A stretch of 64,000 nucleotides of DNA from Streptomyces sp. NBC_01016 (lineage in GTDB: Bacteria; Actinomycetota; Actinomycetes; Streptomycetales; Streptomycetaceae). Position 1 is the first letter of the stretch. Each line of letters starts with the position of its first letter. The position numbers were made by a program, and so were the translations under genes. Positions 50,167 through 59,224 of the stretch are shown in pieces. A model generated the notes under the pieces. It was given only the letters and a program-made list of their open reading frames with translations, was not told the DNA's origin and ran no database searches. The stretch is from NCBI RefSeq assembly GCF_026341035.1, contig NZ_JAPEOQ010000002.1, positions 124,001-188,000 of the forward strand, read 5' to 3'.

Positions 50167-51275
50167 GGTGTGGTCACGCGGCTTGGAGGGCTGGTGTGGT
50201 CCTGACGGTTTCGTACTCGACGGGCGTCAGCCGGCCGAGCGAGGCTTGTCGACGACGGCGGTGGTAGGTCTTCTCGATCCAGGTCACGGTCGCGATCCGC
50301 AGTTCCAGACGGGTAACCCACGCGTGGCGGTCCAGGACGTTCTTCTGCAGCAGGCTGAAGAACGACTCCGTGGCCGCGTTGTCGCCTGCCGCACCGGCCC
50401 GCCCTATCGAGCCGACCATCCGGTGGCCGCCGAGCGCCCGGACGAACTTCCGCGACTGGAACTGGACGGATTCAGCGACACCGTCACGCCGGGCAACAGC
50501 GTTATCCAGGGCCGCGACGGCCAGGCGGGACTTCATCCGCGCGTCGATCGAGTAGCCCACGATCCTCAGGCTGAAGACGTCCTTGGTCGCGCAGAGGTAC
50601 AACTTCCCTTCTGCTGTGGGATGTTCGGTGATATCGGCGAGCCATAGCCGGTTCGATCCGGCCGCGGTGAAGTCACGCTGGACAAGGTCGTCGTGCACCG
50701 GCGGGCCGGTCTTCTTGGTCCGGCCACGTCTCTTGTCGAACACGCTCCACCAGCGGTTGTCCCGGCAGATCCGCCACACGGTCCGGTCCGCCATGACCGA
50801 CCCCGCGGCGCGGGCCTCGTCGGCCAGGAACCGGTAGCCGAACTCAGGATCGTCGCGGTGGGCGTCGAACAGCGCGTTCGCACGAGCGGCCTGTTCGAAC
50901 TCGGCCTCGGCCACCGGTTTGTCGAGCCAGCGGTAGTAGGGCTGTCTGGCGAGTTTGAGCACCCGGCACGTCACCGTGACGGGAACCCCGTCCACGGCCA
51001 GCTCTTTTACGAGCGGGTAGATCCTTTTCCTGGCAGATGCGCCTGCGACAGATTAGGCCGCAGCCCGGCGCAGGACCTCGTTCTCTTGCTCCAGCAGCTT
51101 GATCCGCCGGCGTGCTTCCCGCAGTTCCGCGTTCTCCTGGCTGGTCGTTCCGGGCTTGGTCCCGTCGTCGATATCCGCCCGCCGCATCCACTTCCACAGC
51201 GTCATCGCGTGGACACCGAAGTCAGCGGCCACCTGCTCGACCGTCACACCCGGACCGCGGTTGCTGTTGCGAGGA
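50166..51275 (-). pseudogene. Decayed IS3-family element (orfA/orfB remnants)
   Basis: orfB (50174 to about 51040) keeps the IS3 integrase core: WLADITEH with the first Asp, DNAATESFF with the Glu and the C-terminal TYHRRRRQASLGRL. The second-Asp motif (HSDRGSQF in relatives) is missing between VARRDGVAES and QFQSRKFV, so the transposase should be inactive. orfA (51053-51247 and a few codons upstream) has the HTH VTVEQVAADFGVHAMTLWKW and a leucine-zipper tail. Its 5' end is truncated, and an extra base after RRAAA creates a stop before the frameshift region. The copy is broken in three ways and cannot move by itself. Confidence 0.8.
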
Positions 51276-51281
51276 ACCGAG

Positions 51282-51863
51282 TTAGATCCTGCGGCCTGGC
51301 CAGAACGCCCATTTTCTACGCCTCGGACTCGGAGGGGTGTGGATCACTTGGCGAGCAGCGCTGAAGAACTTTGTGCGTGCTGCATCGGCGCGGGTTCGCA
51401 ACCCCGCTAGCTCTTCAATGGCTGCTTCGTTCAGAGGGAATCGGACTTGGCGAACCCTCTGGACTGCCGTCTTCGCGGTGTTGGCGAGGACGACACACGC
51501 GGCATCAACGGTGTTGGGACCCAGCAGTTGGACGCGCTCAAGAGGATGGTCGAGGTCACCCTTGATCTGGAGGGACTTGTTCCAGATGCTCTCTTCCGTC
51601 GCCTCGATTAGATCGCCCTCGTAGGTGGCTTCCATGTGAGCCCAGTGCTCGTCGTCCGGGGGCACTAGATCGATGAGTTGCAAGACGCTTGCGTCCCAGG
51701 CTGCGAGAAGGGCTGTGTACGCATCCTGTCGCTGTCCTCGGAGCCATTGCTCGTGCTCCACTACTGCCTCGTCCCGAACCTGCCAACGCCCGATGGAGAC
51801 GCCAGCAAGCCCACCCACGACACCTATTAAGGCGGCGATCACGGTCGCCTGCTCTGCAGTCAT
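51282..51863 (-). CDS. Membrane-anchored protein of unknown function
   Basis: A 193-residue protein from the ATG at 51863. One N-terminal membrane segment (about 5-25, VIAALIGVVGGLAGVSIG) is followed by a soluble helical domain rich in charged residues. No domain is recognised. The IS3 remnant abuts its 3' end within a few bases, but the frame closes normally. Similar one-pass proteins of this size are common next to mobile DNA in streptomycetes. Function unknown. Confidence 0.6.
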   Translation of the reverse strand: MTAEQATVIAALIGVVGGLAGVSIGRWQVRDEAVVEHEQWLRGQRQDAYTALLAAWDASVLQLIDLVPPDDEHWAHMEATYEGDLIEATEESIWNKSLQIKGDLDHPLERVQLLGPNTVDAACVVLANTAKTAVQRVRQVRFPLNEAAIEELAGLRTRADAARTKFFSAARQVIHTPPSPRRRKWAFWPGRRI

Positions 51864-52037
51864 GCACGAAGTGTGCCGGGTGTTGGCTCCTGTGACACTC
51901 GCTTTAGGAGCTCGACCGAGGGGCGGTCGGGTCCGCGCCGACTGCGGAAGTGACAAGCGGATAACGGCGCTGCTGTACACCGCTGTCCGGTGGATGTCGG
52001 GGCTCCTGAGCCGTAGCTCTTTGTGGATCGGTCACTG

Positions 52038-54875
52038 TCAGTCATTCTGGATCTTTGGGATACTTGCGGTATCCGCAAAGCCGAGGGCACTGGCTGAGCT
52101 TGCCGAATTGGACCGCTGTACGGACTCGGCAGCTGTGCGAGCCGCAGCTAGATTCCTTCGGGTGGCCAGGGTTTTTGGGTGGGCGCTACCCAGCACTTGC
52201 TTGCACTGGGCAAGCGTTGCCTCGTACAGCGGAATGGCGCGCTGTGGGTCGCCCGCCGACAGGTAGGCGGCAGCCAAGTTGTTGCGGCTGGCCAGCGTGT
52301 CCGGGTGGGCTACCCCCCGTACCAGTTCGCCTTGGCGAAGCGCCGTCTTGAACAGCGGAATGGCGCGCTGTGGGTCGCCCGCCGACAGGTAGGCGGCAGC
52401 CAAGCCGTTGCAGGTGGCCAGTGTGATTGGGTGGACGTTACCTAGTACTTGCTTGCACTGGGCAAGTGTTGCCTCGTGTAGCGGAATGGCTTGCCGCAAG
52501 TCCGCCACAGAGTGATAGGCGTCAGCCAGGCTTTTCCGAGTGATCAGGGTGTTTGGGTCAGCGTCACCAAGCACCTGCTCGAACTGGGCAAGCGTGGTCT
52601 TCAGCAGCGGAATGGCGCGCTGTGGGTCGCCCACCGACAAGTAGGCGTCAGCCAAGTATTTCCGGCTGGCCAGGGTGTTCGGGTCAGCGTCACCAAGCAC
52701 CTGTTCGCTCTGGGCAAGCGTGGCCTCCAGCAGCGGAATAGCGTGCTGCCAGTTGCCCGCCCGCAGATACGCGTTAGCCAAGTTGTTCCGGCAGCCCAGC
52801 GTGTCTGGGTGGGTTTCACCCAGTACATGCTCATGCTGGGCAAGTGTCTCCTTATACAACGGAATGGCCTGCCGCAGGTCCCCCATTTCTTTGTAAGCGC
52901 TAGCCAGAGATTCGCGGCAAGATAGCGTGTCCGGATGGGCGTCCCCCAGAATCTGCTCGTATTGGGCGAGTGTCTCCTTGTATAGCGGAATGGCTCGCCG
53001 CAGGTCCCCCGCCGACCGGCGGGCGTTGGCCAAGTTGTTCCGGCTGTTCAGGGTGTTTGGGTGGGTATCGCCCAGTGCGTGCTCGTACTGGGCGAGCGTC
53101 GACTCGTGCAACGGAATCGCTCGCTGTAGATCCCCCACCGACATGTAAGCGTTGGCCAAGTTGTTTTGGCAGGCCAGCGTTTCCGGATGGGCGTCCCCCA
53201 GAATCTGCTCGTATTGGGCGAGTGTCTCCTTGTATAGCGGAATGGCTCGCCGCAGGTCCCCCGCCGATACGTAGGCGGTAGCCAAGTTATTCCGACCGCC
53301 CAGGGTGATTGGGTGGGTATCACCCAGCACTTGCTCGTACTGGGCGAGCGTCGACTCGTGCAACGGAATCGCTCGCTGTAGGTCCCCCACCGACCGGTAG
53401 GCGGTAGCCAAGTTGTTCCGGCTCATCAAGGTGTTCGGGTGGGTGTCCCCTAGCGCCTGCACGCATCGGGTGAGTATCGCCTTCAGCAGTGGGATTGCAT
53501 CGGCATCGAGTCCCTGGTCGTGAAGGTACAGGGCAGCAGCCTGGTAGGTCTCATCTAATTCGGCTGATATGGGGCTGCTATGCGGAGTGGATTCGGCAAG
53601 CGCGAGGACGTGTGGGAGGAGTTGCTCCCACTGTGAGGGATGCCCGTATTCGTAGGGTGCAGCTTGTCGGATCAGGCGTTCGGCCTCCTTCCGGCTGACG
53701 GGGCGGCCGGCCGTGTCGATGGTGGCCTGGTGGCGCAGCACGTTCCGCACCAGTCGATGGATGCTGATGTTCTGACGGCCAGTGCTGTACGAGATCATGT
53801 TGTATGCGCGCAGCACGCCCAACGCCTCGCCCACAGCGAGCGGGTCGGGACTGAACGGGCCGAGCAGCGTGCGGGGAATGTTGTCCGGTGCGAGCCAGAC
53901 CATGGTGTTGAGGAGTTTGACGGCTAGCGGATTACGGTTTTCGATCGCGCCTATGGTGTAGCGCCAGATCCGGGCGATGGTTCGTTCAGGGGCGATGCCA
54001 CCTGTTGCCTTGTCCATCACTTGGCCCAGTAAGCCTCGGTAGTCGGCCAGGGAAGTTCCGGTCTCGAAGAGGTAGGCACCAGCTTGCTCTAGCGCCAGGG
54101 GCAGGTAGCCGAGTTCGGCAGCGAGGGTTGCAGCGTCCTGGCGCTGTCTCGGCGTGAGCGGCTGCCCGTTTCCGAAGGCGAGGGTGCACAACAACGACAC
54201 GGCTGTGTCGGCGTCGAGTACGCCCAAGGGGAGAGTTGGGGCGATGGCATGCCAACCGGTTGCGATGCGGCTGGTGGCCAGATGATGCCCATCTGGGAGT
54301 GCACCCAGGTAGTGACCTAGGTCATTCGGGTTCTCGACGTTGTCGAATACGAGTAGCCAGCCGGGGTGCCATTGCAGCCACAGGATGGCCCATGCCGCAC
54401 GTTCTTGTGCTCCCGCGGTTGTGGCCCACTGGGGGCACAACCGCATGGCTAGGGTAGCCAGGCTGGCGATGATCTGCTCGGTGCTGGCGGCGTTGATCCA
54501 CCAGACGAGCTTGTACGCATGCCGGTGCTTTTGGGCGTAGTGCAAAGCGAGCGTGCTTTTACCGATGCCGCCCAGCCCATGGATTGCCCGTGTGCTGGAC
54601 GCCTGGGTGATGGTTGTGTCGCCTTGATCAGTCAAGAGGCAGTGCAGCTCAGCGAGTTCGTCGTCGCGTCCCACGAAGACGCCGGATGTAGACCCAGGCA
54701 AGTTCCCGGCGCCTGGTGGTGCGTCTATCTCTTGGGCCCAACGCACCGCTTCCGTTGGAAGCATTACCACTTGGGCATTGTCTCCGGTCACGGCTACGCC
54801 TACGTTGCCGTTGACAGCGATGGATCGCGGCGCCGTTGCCCGTGGGCCGCCTTGCTCGGGCCGGTGGTCGGTCAT
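52038..54875 (-). CDS. NLR-like NB-ARC/TPR protein with N-terminal amyloid-signalling-like motif
   Basis: A 945-residue STAND ATPase. Residues 17-40 carry RSIAVNGNVGVAVTGDN, resembling bacterial amyloid signalling motifs. The NB-ARC part has Walker A HGLGGIGKST (K106), Walker B WLLVFDNVENP (about 172-182) and a winged-helix end with ISIHRLVRNVLR. The C-terminal half consists of ten full and one partial 42-residue TPR/kinesin-light-chain-like repeats (core LGDTHPxTLxxRNNLAxAY). It overlaps the small gene upstream by four bases, and that gene's product ends in the same motif. On sensing a ligand with its repeats, the NLR could oligomerise and trigger the partner by amyloid templating. Confidence 0.82.
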   Translation of the reverse strand: MTDHRPEQGGPRATAPRSIAVNGNVGVAVTGDNAQVVMLPTEAVRWAQEIDAPPGAGNLPGSTSGVFVGRDDELAELHCLLTDQGDTTITQASSTRAIHGLGGIGKSTLALHYAQKHRHAYKLVWWINAASTEQIIASLATLAMRLCPQWATTAGAQERAAWAILWLQWHPGWLLVFDNVENPNDLGHYLGALPDGHHLATSRIATGWHAIAPTLPLGVLDADTAVSLLCTLAFGNGQPLTPRQRQDAATLAAELGYLPLALEQAGAYLFETGTSLADYRGLLGQVMDKATGGIAPERTIARIWRYTIGAIENRNPLAVKLLNTMVWLAPDNIPRTLLGPFSPDPLAVGEALGVLRAYNMISYSTGRQNISIHRLVRNVLRHQATIDTAGRPVSRKEAERLIRQAAPYEYGHPSQWEQLLPHVLALAESTPHSSPISAELDETYQAAALYLHDQGLDADAIPLLKAILTRCVQALGDTHPNTLMSRNNLATAYRSVGDLQRAIPLHESTLAQYEQVLGDTHPITLGGRNNLATAYVSAGDLRRAIPLYKETLAQYEQILGDAHPETLACQNNLANAYMSVGDLQRAIPLHESTLAQYEHALGDTHPNTLNSRNNLANARRSAGDLRRAIPLYKETLAQYEQILGDAHPDTLSCRESLASAYKEMGDLRQAIPLYKETLAQHEHVLGETHPDTLGCRNNLANAYLRAGNWQHAIPLLEATLAQSEQVLGDADPNTLASRKYLADAYLSVGDPQRAIPLLKTTLAQFEQVLGDADPNTLITRKSLADAYHSVADLRQAIPLHEATLAQCKQVLGNVHPITLATCNGLAAAYLSAGDPQRAIPLFKTALRQGELVRGVAHPDTLASRNNLAAAYLSAGDPQRAIPLYEATLAQCKQVLGSAHPKTLATRRNLAAARTAAESVQRSNSASSASALGFADTASIPKIQND
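52120..53465. repeat. 126-base tandem repeats encoding TPRs
   Basis: The C-terminal coding part of the NLR-like gene is an array of about eleven 126-base units with high mutual similarity. Some neighbouring units alternate in type (AGDLRRAIPLYKE against VGDLQRAIPLHES). Such arrays gain and lose units by recombination and can change ligand recognition. Confidence 0.85.
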
Positions 54876-55291
54876 GGCTTGATCGTGGTGTTGTCGCCGG
54901 TGACGGCGGTGCCGATGGTTTTGGCGGCTATGGACCGTTCACCCGATGCCGTCACGGTCACCGTCTCACCGGCAGCGGGCAGCATCCGCGCCAGTTCGGC
55001 CCGCAATTCGGCGTCGTCGCGCAGCGCCCGCTTGAGCTGCTGGCGCAGAGTAGCCGCCGCATCGTCGTCGTCCGGCGCCTCGGCGGCGTCCTGGACGGCG
55101 GCTTCCAATTCTGCCTGGCCCTGCTCGTCCCGGCGGCGCCACACCAACTGGAGCATGCGCCGTCCCAGATTCGCTGTACCTTCCACGGCCGCGTTCTCCG
55201 CCCGAGTCAACACAGCCGCCCCGTAGGAGCTCACGGCGGACGTCAGGTACGGCCCGGCTTGCTCCACCAACTGCACGATCTCAGTACTCAC
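54872..55291 (-). CDS. Small effector-like partner of the NLR (Bell-type?) with C-terminal amyloid motif
   Basis: With the GTG at 55291 (GGGGGAG upstream) the protein has 139 residues. The N-terminal 110 residues are helical, with an amphipathic start (IVQLVEQAGPYLTSAVSSYGAAVL) and an acidic middle, and may be a Bell-like death effector. The C-terminus reads ERSIAAKTIGTAVTGDN, sharing SIA, four residues, G, one residue and AVTGDN with the N-terminus of the NLR encoded next. ATGA overlap couples the two genes. It would permeabilise the membrane or otherwise kill the infected cell when activated. The effector fold is by resemblance only. Confidence 0.68.
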   Translation of the reverse strand: MSTEIVQLVEQAGPYLTSAVSSYGAAVLTRAENAAVEGTANLGRRMLQLVWRRRDEQGQAELEAAVQDAAEAPDDDDAAATLRQQLKRALRDDAELRAELARMLPAAGETVTVTASGERSIAAKTIGTAVTGDNTTIKP

Positions 55292-55507
55292 TCGCTCCCC
55301 CGGTGCTCGCTCCCACGGAAAGACCAGGGTAGGAACACCACCGCTCCCGCAGGGGCCAATCGACAAGATGGCGCCCGCAGTTCCCACCGCCAACGGGCGG
55401 GGACAACCCACCTCTCCCGGTCAGTACCGTTAGGGCCGGTGGCCGGGCACGCCAGCTTCACCAACCTCTCACTTGTCCCGGCTCCTTGCGGTCTGCCGTA
55501 GAGCTTC

Positions 55508-55531
55508 GGGCCCCGACCTGATCCGGGGCCC
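55508..55531. terminator. Hairpin after the small 52-residue gene
   Basis: An eight-base stem GGGCCCCG/CGGGGCCC with an eight-base loop lies 10 bases beyond the stop of the small minus-strand gene, fitting a terminator. Confidence 0.6.
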
Positions 55532-55541
55532 TTGCTGCGGA

Positions 55542-55700
55542 TCAGAACGGCGGGGTGCTGGGGTCGAGTGCGTCCATGGCGGCGCGTTCCTCGTCGGTGG
55601 CCGTCGCGCGCAGAAATGCGTGGATGTAGTCGACGATGGGGGCGTTCGCCCGCCGGATCTCGGCAGCTTCGGCGATTGTCGGTCTATAACTGACGACCAT
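55542..55700 (-). CDS. Small protein of unknown function
   Basis: A 52-residue frame from ATG 55700 to a stop at 55542, too short for most gene finders. The product is mainly one long helix (AEAAEIRRANAPIVDYIHAFLRATATDEERAAMDAL) with a short polar end. Codon choice is normal for the genome. A terminator-like hairpin follows and an IS481-type fragment starts 38 bases upstream on the other strand, so it may be the 3' end of a gene broken by that insertion. AGGTG lies eight bases before the ATG. Confidence 0.5.
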   Translation of the reverse strand: MVVSYRPTIAEAAEIRRANAPIVDYIHAFLRATATDEERAAMDALDPSTPPF

Positions 55701-55737
55701 CGTTGGCACCTGGGTTTCCGGTCACTAGGAGATCCAC

Positions 55738-55974
55738 ATGTCGAAGACGCCCCCTCTGGACCGTGCGGCCAAGCGGCGCCTGGCCGTCATACGCCATGTC
55801 GAGGAAGTTACCGGGAACGTCGCGATGTCCTGCCGGTGCTTCGGGATCAGCCGGCAGGCGTAGTACGGCTGGTATCGCCGCTACCAGGCCGATGGCATCG
55901 ACGGTCTGCGTCCCCGGTCCAAGGCACCCAAGCACAGCCCGAACGCGACACACGTCGAAGTGGTCGGGGTGGCC
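55738..55974 (+). pseudogene. IS481-type transposase fragment
   Basis: The frame begins with ATG after AGGAG and encodes SKTPPLDRAAKRRLAVIRHV, then a helix-turn-helix with FGISRQA. Codon 42 is TAG, where relatives have tyrosine. After the stop the same frame continues as YGWYRRYQADGIDGLRPRSKAP, then ends in unrelated sequence near 55974. It is both nonsense-mutated and truncated. Confidence 0.75.
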
Positions 55975-56573
55975 CTGTGTGATCAGCGGACCGTGGGCGC
56001 CAGCGAGTCACGGACCGGCGGACCGACGTTCTCCGTCACCGTGATCCGGCCTGTTCGGGGATCCCAACGTGTCGTTGACCTTGTGGTGCGGCATTTCCCG
56101 TGTGCACCGTGGCCCGTTGACGGTTGTGGCCCCTTGGGGTGCGACGGGCGGACGTCGGCCCGCAGCCGGTGACGGAGGCTTGGAGGCGGCGGGGCGGCGG
56201 CCGACCGGCGCCGCCCCGGTGTGGGGCCTTCGGTTCCTGGGGAACTGATCCCGGAGGCCCGGTAGGGCCCGGTGTGATCGGGGTGGTTCTTGCTGCTGTT
56301 TGCGCCTGGTTGGTCTACGGGTGCGGAAGGGTTCTCCCCTCCACGGCTGGATCACGGTGGCGGATCGCGGCGTACCGGCTGGGCCGTTGATGCGCGAGAG
56401 CGTCTTTCGGCGGTTGGGTTGGCACTGATCTATGCCACGAGGCCGGACCCGGGGCGCGAGCGGAGCGAGCCTTGATGATGTAGGGAAAGTCTGTTCGTGC
56501 TGGCCGATCGGCGCTCTTGCGGGCTTGGTGGACCGCTGCTGCCATGACCGTTGGGACGCTGTCGGGGGTGGTC
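55975..56573. other. Gene-free stretch inside the island
   Basis: Open frames here run on both strands without ribosome sites, conserved motifs or favourable codon bias. One (56124-56390, plus) contains a hydrophobic run but no start signal. I see no gene, RNA or repeat worth calling; it is probably decayed island DNA. Confidence 0.6.
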
Positions 56574-57473
56574 ATGGGCTCGCTCAAGGTTGTGCGTTGG
56601 AAGAGGCACGGACACGATCGGTTGTACGTGAACCTGCCGGACGGCACCGCCGTCGCTTGGATGGATTGCCGTACCGGGAAGATTGAGATCTTGGACGAGC
56701 GCCACCGGCGTGAGGCCTTGGAGGCGCTCCGTGTGTACCAGGGCTCGCAGCCGCGCCGCGAGCAAGGTCGCCCGGCTGCTAGTACTCCCTCGGCGCCTCG
56801 GTTGTCGGCTGCGCCACGACCGAGGGACACGCGAAGGAAGTCGCTGCCCGCTCTGTCTCCGGGAGAGGACCTGGCCGCTAACCGCCCTGGGGCTCGGCTA
56901 CTTGGCTTGATCGCCGAGCGTGGGCCTACGCGCATGCAGAGGGCCTGGGCTCGCCTCCGGGGCCAGTCGACGGAGTGGGACTCGTGGTTCTCCGGGCTGG
57001 AGGGCGAACGTCGTGTCGGAAACGAGCTGCGTCGGCTGGAGAGTTCGGGCTGGCGAGTACTGCACGGAATACCACTTCCGAGCGGTGCTGACATCGATCA
57101 TTTGCTGATCGGGCCGGGCGGCGTCTTCGCGATCAACACCAAGCACCACGACGGCAAGAACGTGTGGATTGGTGACGAGATGGCTCGGATCGACCATGGT
57201 CCTGCGCGGCCCTATGCCCGCGCGAGCAAGGCCGAGGCTCAGCGTGTGCGAGCGGTCTTGGAGCTGTACGTCGACTTTGACGTCCCGGTAGAACCGGCAA
57301 TCGTCCTGGTGGGCGCCGAAGACGTGGCCAAGGCCGCTACGCAGTTCACCGTGCGTGTCTACCGGGAGCGAGAGGTGTCGTCGCTGGCGCCGCTGGATGG
57401 CGTTCTCGCCAAGGAACAGGTCGAGACCCTGTACGAGGTGGCCCGGCGCCGACGCGTGTGGCTGAGCGGCTGA
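56574..57473 (+). CDS. NERD (nuclease-related) domain protein
   Basis: I prefer the ATG at 56574 (299 residues) because relatives begin near this point; TTG 56517 and ATG 56544 are alternatives. Residues 1-110 are a basic segment with an early YVNLPDGTAVAWMD strand pair. From about residue 145 comes the NERD core: GLEGERRVGNELRRLE, ADIDHLLIGPGGVFAINTKHHDG and the C-terminal VYREREVSSL. The ID...NTK residues match the PD-(D/E)xK-like site, suggesting binding or cutting of nucleic acid. It is often found in mobile or defence surroundings; here the role is unknown. Confidence 0.72.
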   Translation: MGSLKVVRWKRHGHDRLYVNLPDGTAVAWMDCRTGKIEILDERHRREALEALRVYQGSQPRREQGRPAASTPSAPRLSAAPRPRDTRRKSLPALSPGEDLAANRPGARLLGLIAERGPTRMQRAWARLRGQSTEWDSWFSGLEGERRVGNELRRLESSGWRVLHGIPLPSGADIDHLLIGPGGVFAINTKHHDGKNVWIGDEMARIDHGPARPYARASKAEAQRVRAVLELYVDFDVPVEPAIVLVGAEDVAKAATQFTVRVYREREVSSLAPLDGVLAKEQVETLYEVARRRRVWLSG

Positions 57474-57730
57474 TTGCCAAAGTCGCTTGCGCCGTAAGAG
57501 GGATGCGACGTGACCAGGGAGTGGTGATCGCGGACTGTCGGCTGGTCGGAAGCTCCGATGCGGTGCGAATCATGCCTACTGCACCGGATACGCCTCGGAG
57601 CGCTGCTGAGCTCGCTGGGACTCGGTTTCTTTGGCTCGGAAACCGCTGGTGGAGGTGGGCGATCGGCTGGTCGACGTCGAGGCAGGGGGAGCGGAAGAGG
57701 GCCTGGGGCACAGGCCCTACATTTGGTCCG

Positions 57731-57967
57731 TTACGCCCCGTCGGCGAAGTGGTCGAACTCTCCAGCCTGCACTCCGAGTGCGAAGGCGTTCCACTTCTCC
57801 TGCGTTGTGGTGACGACGGTGTCAGGCGAGGAGGCTTCCCGTAGGAACACCAAGTCGCCGTCACCGAAGGCGATTTCGATCCAGGGGCCAGGGCCGGTGG
57901 CCTCGTCGGGCGCGGCCCGCTGCCAGATGAGGTCGTCGGGTATGTCTACCGGGAGGCCGTCAGTCAC
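57731..57967 (-). CDS. DUF397 domain protein 2
   Basis: A 78-residue protein with the DUF397 layout (GPWIEIAFGDGDLVFLREASSPDT, then TTTQEKWNAFALGVQAGEFD). It overlaps the preceding DUF397 gene by eight bases and is the last of the XRE-DUF397-DUF397 set. DUF397 proteins accompany Scr1-type XRE regulators and affect development and antibiotic production in streptomycetes. Confidence 0.82.
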   Translation of the reverse strand: MTDGLPVDIPDDLIWQRAAPDEATGPGPWIEIAFGDGDLVFLREASSPDTVVTTTQEKWNAFALGVQAGEFDHFADGA

Positions 57968-58151
57968 GGCGGGAGGCGTTGCGCTTCACCATGGAGAGGA
58001 GCGCGGAGAAGGCGGCGGGAGTGGCGGTGACTATGGATTCGCGGGGGTCGGCGGACTCGGTCAGGAGCACGCGGTCGGTGTCGGCGGCGACGTGGACGCA
58101 GGAGTCGCCTTGCGCGCAGTAGGACGACTTCTGCCAGGTGGGCGTGGGCAT
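57960..58151 (-). CDS. DUF397 domain protein 1
   Basis: A 63-residue protein with the classic WQKSSYCAQGDSCVHVA opening and LLTESADPRESIVTATPAAFSALL core of DUF397. It starts 10 bases after the XRE gene stop, so the two are co-transcribed. Such pairs resemble toxin-antitoxin or regulator-modulator couples. Confidence 0.87.
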   Translation of the reverse strand: MPTPTWQKSSYCAQGDSCVHVAADTDRVLLTESADPRESIVTATPAAFSALLSMVKRNASRRD

Positions 58152-58161
58152 TTGGGTTCCT

Positions 58162-59043
58162 TCACAGGCTCTCGGCGACGGTGTGGATGAGGTCTCGTGA
58201 GGCTGGCCCGGGCAGGGCGATGGCTTCCATGCGCTCGATCAGGACGCGGTACTTGGTCAGTTGGGCCTCTGCGTCCAGGAAGACGGGCCCGTGCGATTGG
58301 TCGAGGTGCACGGTGTCGAGGCTCGGCACGGGGCCGTGCGAGTAGAAGATCGACTGCCCGGATCCGGCGAAGGAACCCGCGCTGAAGGGGAGCACCTGGA
58401 GTACAACTCCGGGCCGTTCGCTCATGTCGAGCAGATGGTGAAGTTGCCCCTTGGCGACCGCAGGTCCTCCCAACTGCATGCGCAGCGCGGCCTCATGGAT
58501 GATCGCGTGGTACGGGGTCGGCTCCTCCTGGAACAGCACTGCCTGCCGCTTGATGCGGAACGAGACGCGATGCTCGATCTCCGGCGGGGTGATGGCGGGA
58601 ACGTCCTGACGGAAGATTTCGCGTGCGTGCTCGGCGGTCTGGAGCAGCCCGGGGATGTGCACCGTGATGGCCGTGCGCATGCGTCGGGCGTGGTGCTCCA
58701 CCTCGGCCAGGTCGAGCAACGCGGCGGGCAGTATGGCCCGGTACTCCTCCCACCAGCCGCGTACGCGCTCGCCGGCCATGCCCGCCAACGCGTCGACCAG
58801 CGCGGCGTCCGAGCAGTCGTAGTGACAGGCCAGTGCTCGTACGCGGTCGGGGCTGACGCCCATGCGTCCCGACTCGGTGTTGCTGACCTGGTTCTGCTTC
58901 ACACCGAGTAGTTGACTTGCCTGAGTGGAGGTCAGACCGGCGCGCTCACGCAGTTTGCGCAGCTCGGAACCGAGGCGTAGCTGACGCCCTGTCGGGTTGC
59001 TCCGCACTGAACTCCGCGCCTCCTTGGCGACGCTGTCACCCAC
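58162..59043 (-). CDS. XRE family regulator (Scr1/WhiJ-like)
   Basis: A 293-residue protein with an N-terminal HTH (about 25-75, LRKLRERAGLTSTQASQLLGVKQNQVSNTESGRMG). A DUF5753-type domain with PGLLQTAEHAREIF and QLHHLLDMSERPGVVLQVLPF follows. It is the first gene of the XRE/DUF397/DUF397 set and divergent from an anti-sigma-like ATPase gene, the usual layout in streptomycetes. It probably represses its own operon or the divergent gene. Confidence 0.88.
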   Translation of the reverse strand: MGDSVAKEARSSVRSNPTGRQLRLGSELRKLRERAGLTSTQASQLLGVKQNQVSNTESGRMGVSPDRVRALACHYDCSDAALVDALAGMAGERVRGWWEEYRAILPAALLDLAEVEHHARRMRTAITVHIPGLLQTAEHAREIFRQDVPAITPPEIEHRVSFRIKRQAVLFQEEPTPYHAIIHEAALRMQLGGPAVAKGQLHHLLDMSERPGVVLQVLPFSAGSFAGSGQSIFYSHGPVPSLDTVHLDQSHGPVFLDAEAQLTKYRVLIERMEAIALPGPASRDLIHTVAESL

Positions 59044-59224
59044 AAGGGTGGCACCTAAGGGCTTTTAGCTGTTCTCGATAAGAGTTTATCGCGGCTTCGC
59101 TACCTTCAATTCAGGCGCCTCGCCCAGAAGAACCCCGCTCGACGGAGCGACCTGGTCACTGGGCACCGGCCGACGCGATCCACTCGGCCGACAGTCCAAC
59201 TCGCCCACCGGAAGGGAGACTTCC

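Noticed and set aside
55473..55982. 169-codon plus-strand frame
   Set aside because: It runs antisense over the small 52-codon gene and through the IS481-type fragment in another frame; composition is that of a shadow frame.
57458..57844. 128-codon frame downstream of the NERD gene
   Set aside because: It overlaps DUF397 on the other strand, has no ribosome site and no motif, and the first part merely continues the NERD gene's end in another frame.
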